A stretch of DNA of 64,000 nt, from the NCBI GenBank assembly GCA_017938145.1, contig JAGBCB010000034.1, positions 41,162 through 105,161 on the forward strand. The letters are read 5' to 3'. Positions 62,719-64,000 of this stretch are shown here, one piece after another. Numbering within the stretch: position 1 is the first letter of the stretch; every line of letters begins with the position of its first letter. Source of the DNA: Lachnospiraceae bacterium. Its GTDB lineage: Bacteria; Bacillota; Clostridia; Lachnospirales; Lachnospiraceae. Under the pieces are notes generated by a model. The model worked only from the letters and a program-made list of their open reading frames with translations. It was not told the origin of the DNA and made no database searches. The position numbers and the translations under genes are program-made.

Positions 62719-64000
62719 TTATTTGGATAAATATTCGTGAATTCCTTGGGCTGCAGCACGTCCTGCACCCATGGCAAGGATTACGGTAGCTGCACCGGTT
62801 ACCGCGTCACCGCCGGCAAACACGCCTGTGCGTGAGGTCTGACCGTTGGCTTCATCCGCCACAATACATTTATGCTTATTGCACTCTAAACCTTCTGTAG
62901 TAGAGGTAATCAGCGGATTCGGGCTGGTACCCAGAGACATAATTACGGTATCTACATCCAGTTCAAATTCGGAGCCTTCCTTAACAACCGGTCTTCTTCT
63001 GCCGGAAGCATCCGGTTCACCCAGTTCCATTTCCACGCAGGTCATTCCCTTTACCCAGCCGTTTTCATCCACCAGGATTTCGGTTGGATTTGTTAACAGC
63101 TTAAAGATAATTCCTTCTTCCTTTGCGTGATGTACTTCTTCCACACGGGCAGGAAGCTCTTCTTCACTTCTTCTGTAAACAATATATGTAGTTGCTCCAA
63201 GACGAAGCGCAGTTCTTGCGGCATCCATTGCCACGTTGCCACCGCCTACAACTGCTACCTTTTTGCCGCGGAAAATCGGAGTGTCATACGAATCGTCAAA
63301 GGCCTTCATCAGGTTATTTCTTGTTAAGAACTCGTTGGCAGAGAATACGCCGTTGGCGTTTTCTCCCGGAATTCCCATAAACTTCGGAAGTCCCGCACCG
63401 GAACCGATGAACACTGCCTCAAAGCCTTCTTCGTCCATTAACTGGTCAATGGTGGTAGATTTGCCGATAATAACGTTTGTTTCGATCTTTACGCCAAGAG
63501 ACTTTACATTTTCAATTTCGCTCTTTACAACCGTACCCTTTGGTAAACGGAATTCCGGAATACCATAAACAAGCACGCCGCCTGCTTCATGCAGTGCCTC
63601 GAAAATAGTTACATCGTATCCCATCTTTGCCAAATCTCCGGCACAGGTAAGGCCTGCCGGGCCGGAACCGATTACTGCAACCTTTTTGCCCTTGCTTTCT
63701 GCCTCTACCTTTGGCCGGATTTTATTTTCTCTTGCCCAGTCGGCAACAAAACGCTCTAATTTACCGATAGATACCGGTTCCGCCTTGATACCGCGGATAC
63801 ACTTAGCTTCACACTGGGACTCCTGCGGACATACTCTTCCGCAAACCGCAGGAAGCGCGGAATACTTACTGATAACCTCGTAAGCTCCGGCAATATTTTG
63901 TTCCTGAACTTCTCTGATAAAGCCCGGAATATCGATATTAACCGGACATCCCTTCTGACACTGTGGATTTTTACAGGTTAAACAGCGGGCTGCTTCTGCC
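62719..64000 (-). CDS. gltA: Glutamate synthase small-subunit-like NADPH oxidoreductase, 5' end outside window
   Basis: The frame is open to the right edge (427 residues visible). The visible N-terminal part has CLTCKNPQCQKGCP and a second Cys cluster (CGRVCPQESQCEAKC), ligands for the [4Fe-4S] clusters. Next is the FAD site KVAVIGSGPAGLTCAGDLAK and the NADPH site KVAVVGGGNVAMDAARTAL. This matches GltD-type subunits, often named gltA in Firmicutes, which pass electrons to the glutamate-forming subunit or serve other dehydrogenases. Whether a large subunit lies upstream is not visible. The product ends with AAQGIHEYLSK and a stop at 62719. Confidence 0.93.
   Translation of the reverse strand, partial: AEAARCLTCKNPQCQKGCPVNIDIPGFIREVQEQNIAGAYEVISKYSALPAVCGRVCPQESQCEAKCIRGIKAEPVSIGKLERFVADWARENKIRPKVEAESKGKKVAVIGSGPAGLTCAGDLAKMGYDVTIFEALHEAGGVLVYGIPEFRLPKGTVVKSEIENVKSLGVKIETNVIIGKSTTIDQLMDEEGFEAVFIGSGAGLPKFMGIPGENANGVFSANEFLTRNNLMKAFDDSYDTPIFRGKKVAVVGGGNVAMDAARTALRLGATTYIVYRRSEEELPARVEEVHHAKEEGIIFKLLTNPTEILVDENGWVKGMTCVEMELGEPDASGRRRPVVKEGSEFELDVDTVIMSLGTSPNPLITSTTEGLECNKHKCIVADEANGQTSRTGVFAGGDAVTGAATVILAMGAGRAAAQGIHEYLSK

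Overview
The window looks like the chromosome of an anaerobic, endospore-forming Clostridia member, most likely Lachnospiraceae. The signs are moderate GC, strong AGGAGG-type ribosome sites, sporulation genes (spoIVB, a SpoIID-like protein), a long CoA-dehydratase-activase fusion, and secreted proteins with Thr/Pro-rich linkers. This placement is inferred from gene content; no rRNA marker is present. I saw no tRNA, rRNA, CRISPR array or intact insertion sequence.

Region 1 (1-11.5 kb, minus strand). The main block is a probable ten-gene operon running from an ECF sigma factor and its zinc-binding anti-sigma factor, through three paralogous beta-propeller-like lipoproteins and a lipoprotein that joins a propeller-like half to an ABC solute-binding half, to two sugar-type ABC permeases and two small membrane-anchored proteins. 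No ATPase is included. A histidine phosphatase and a truncated zinc-ribbon membrane protein follow.

Region 2 (11.5-32.2 kb) is mostly housekeeping: yqeG-aroK-aroQ-pepP-efp, a strongly expressed short-chain dehydrogenase, the tldD/pmbA pair, an ArsR-type regulator, a FAD/Rieske oxidoreductase, a PfkB kinase, a SpoU-type RNA methyltransferase, a YgiQ-like radical SAM protein, a MATE exporter, prephenate dehydrogenase, a secreted LysM protein, and spoIID-like/queA. Many have clear sigma-A promoters and hairpin terminators.

Region 3 (32.4-46.1 kb) holds the 1410-residue activase, an ABC exporter pair led by an unusual sigma factor with a long C-terminal extension, a decayed sodium/solute symporter, spoIVB and recN. 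The familiar recN-spoIVB-spo0A order is broken after spoIVB.

Region 4 (46.1-62.5 kb, minus strand) encodes very large secreted proteins (a Big_2 Ig-repeat protein, a 2766-residue LRR/RCC1/InlB-repeat protein, a Thr/Pro-linker LRR protein). With them is an Rpn-family nuclease gene whose 3' part carries four GRAE repeats and a plausible internal start, matching the toxin/intragenic-antitoxin layout known for Rpn phage-defence genes. The window ends inside a glutamate synthase small-subunit-like gene.
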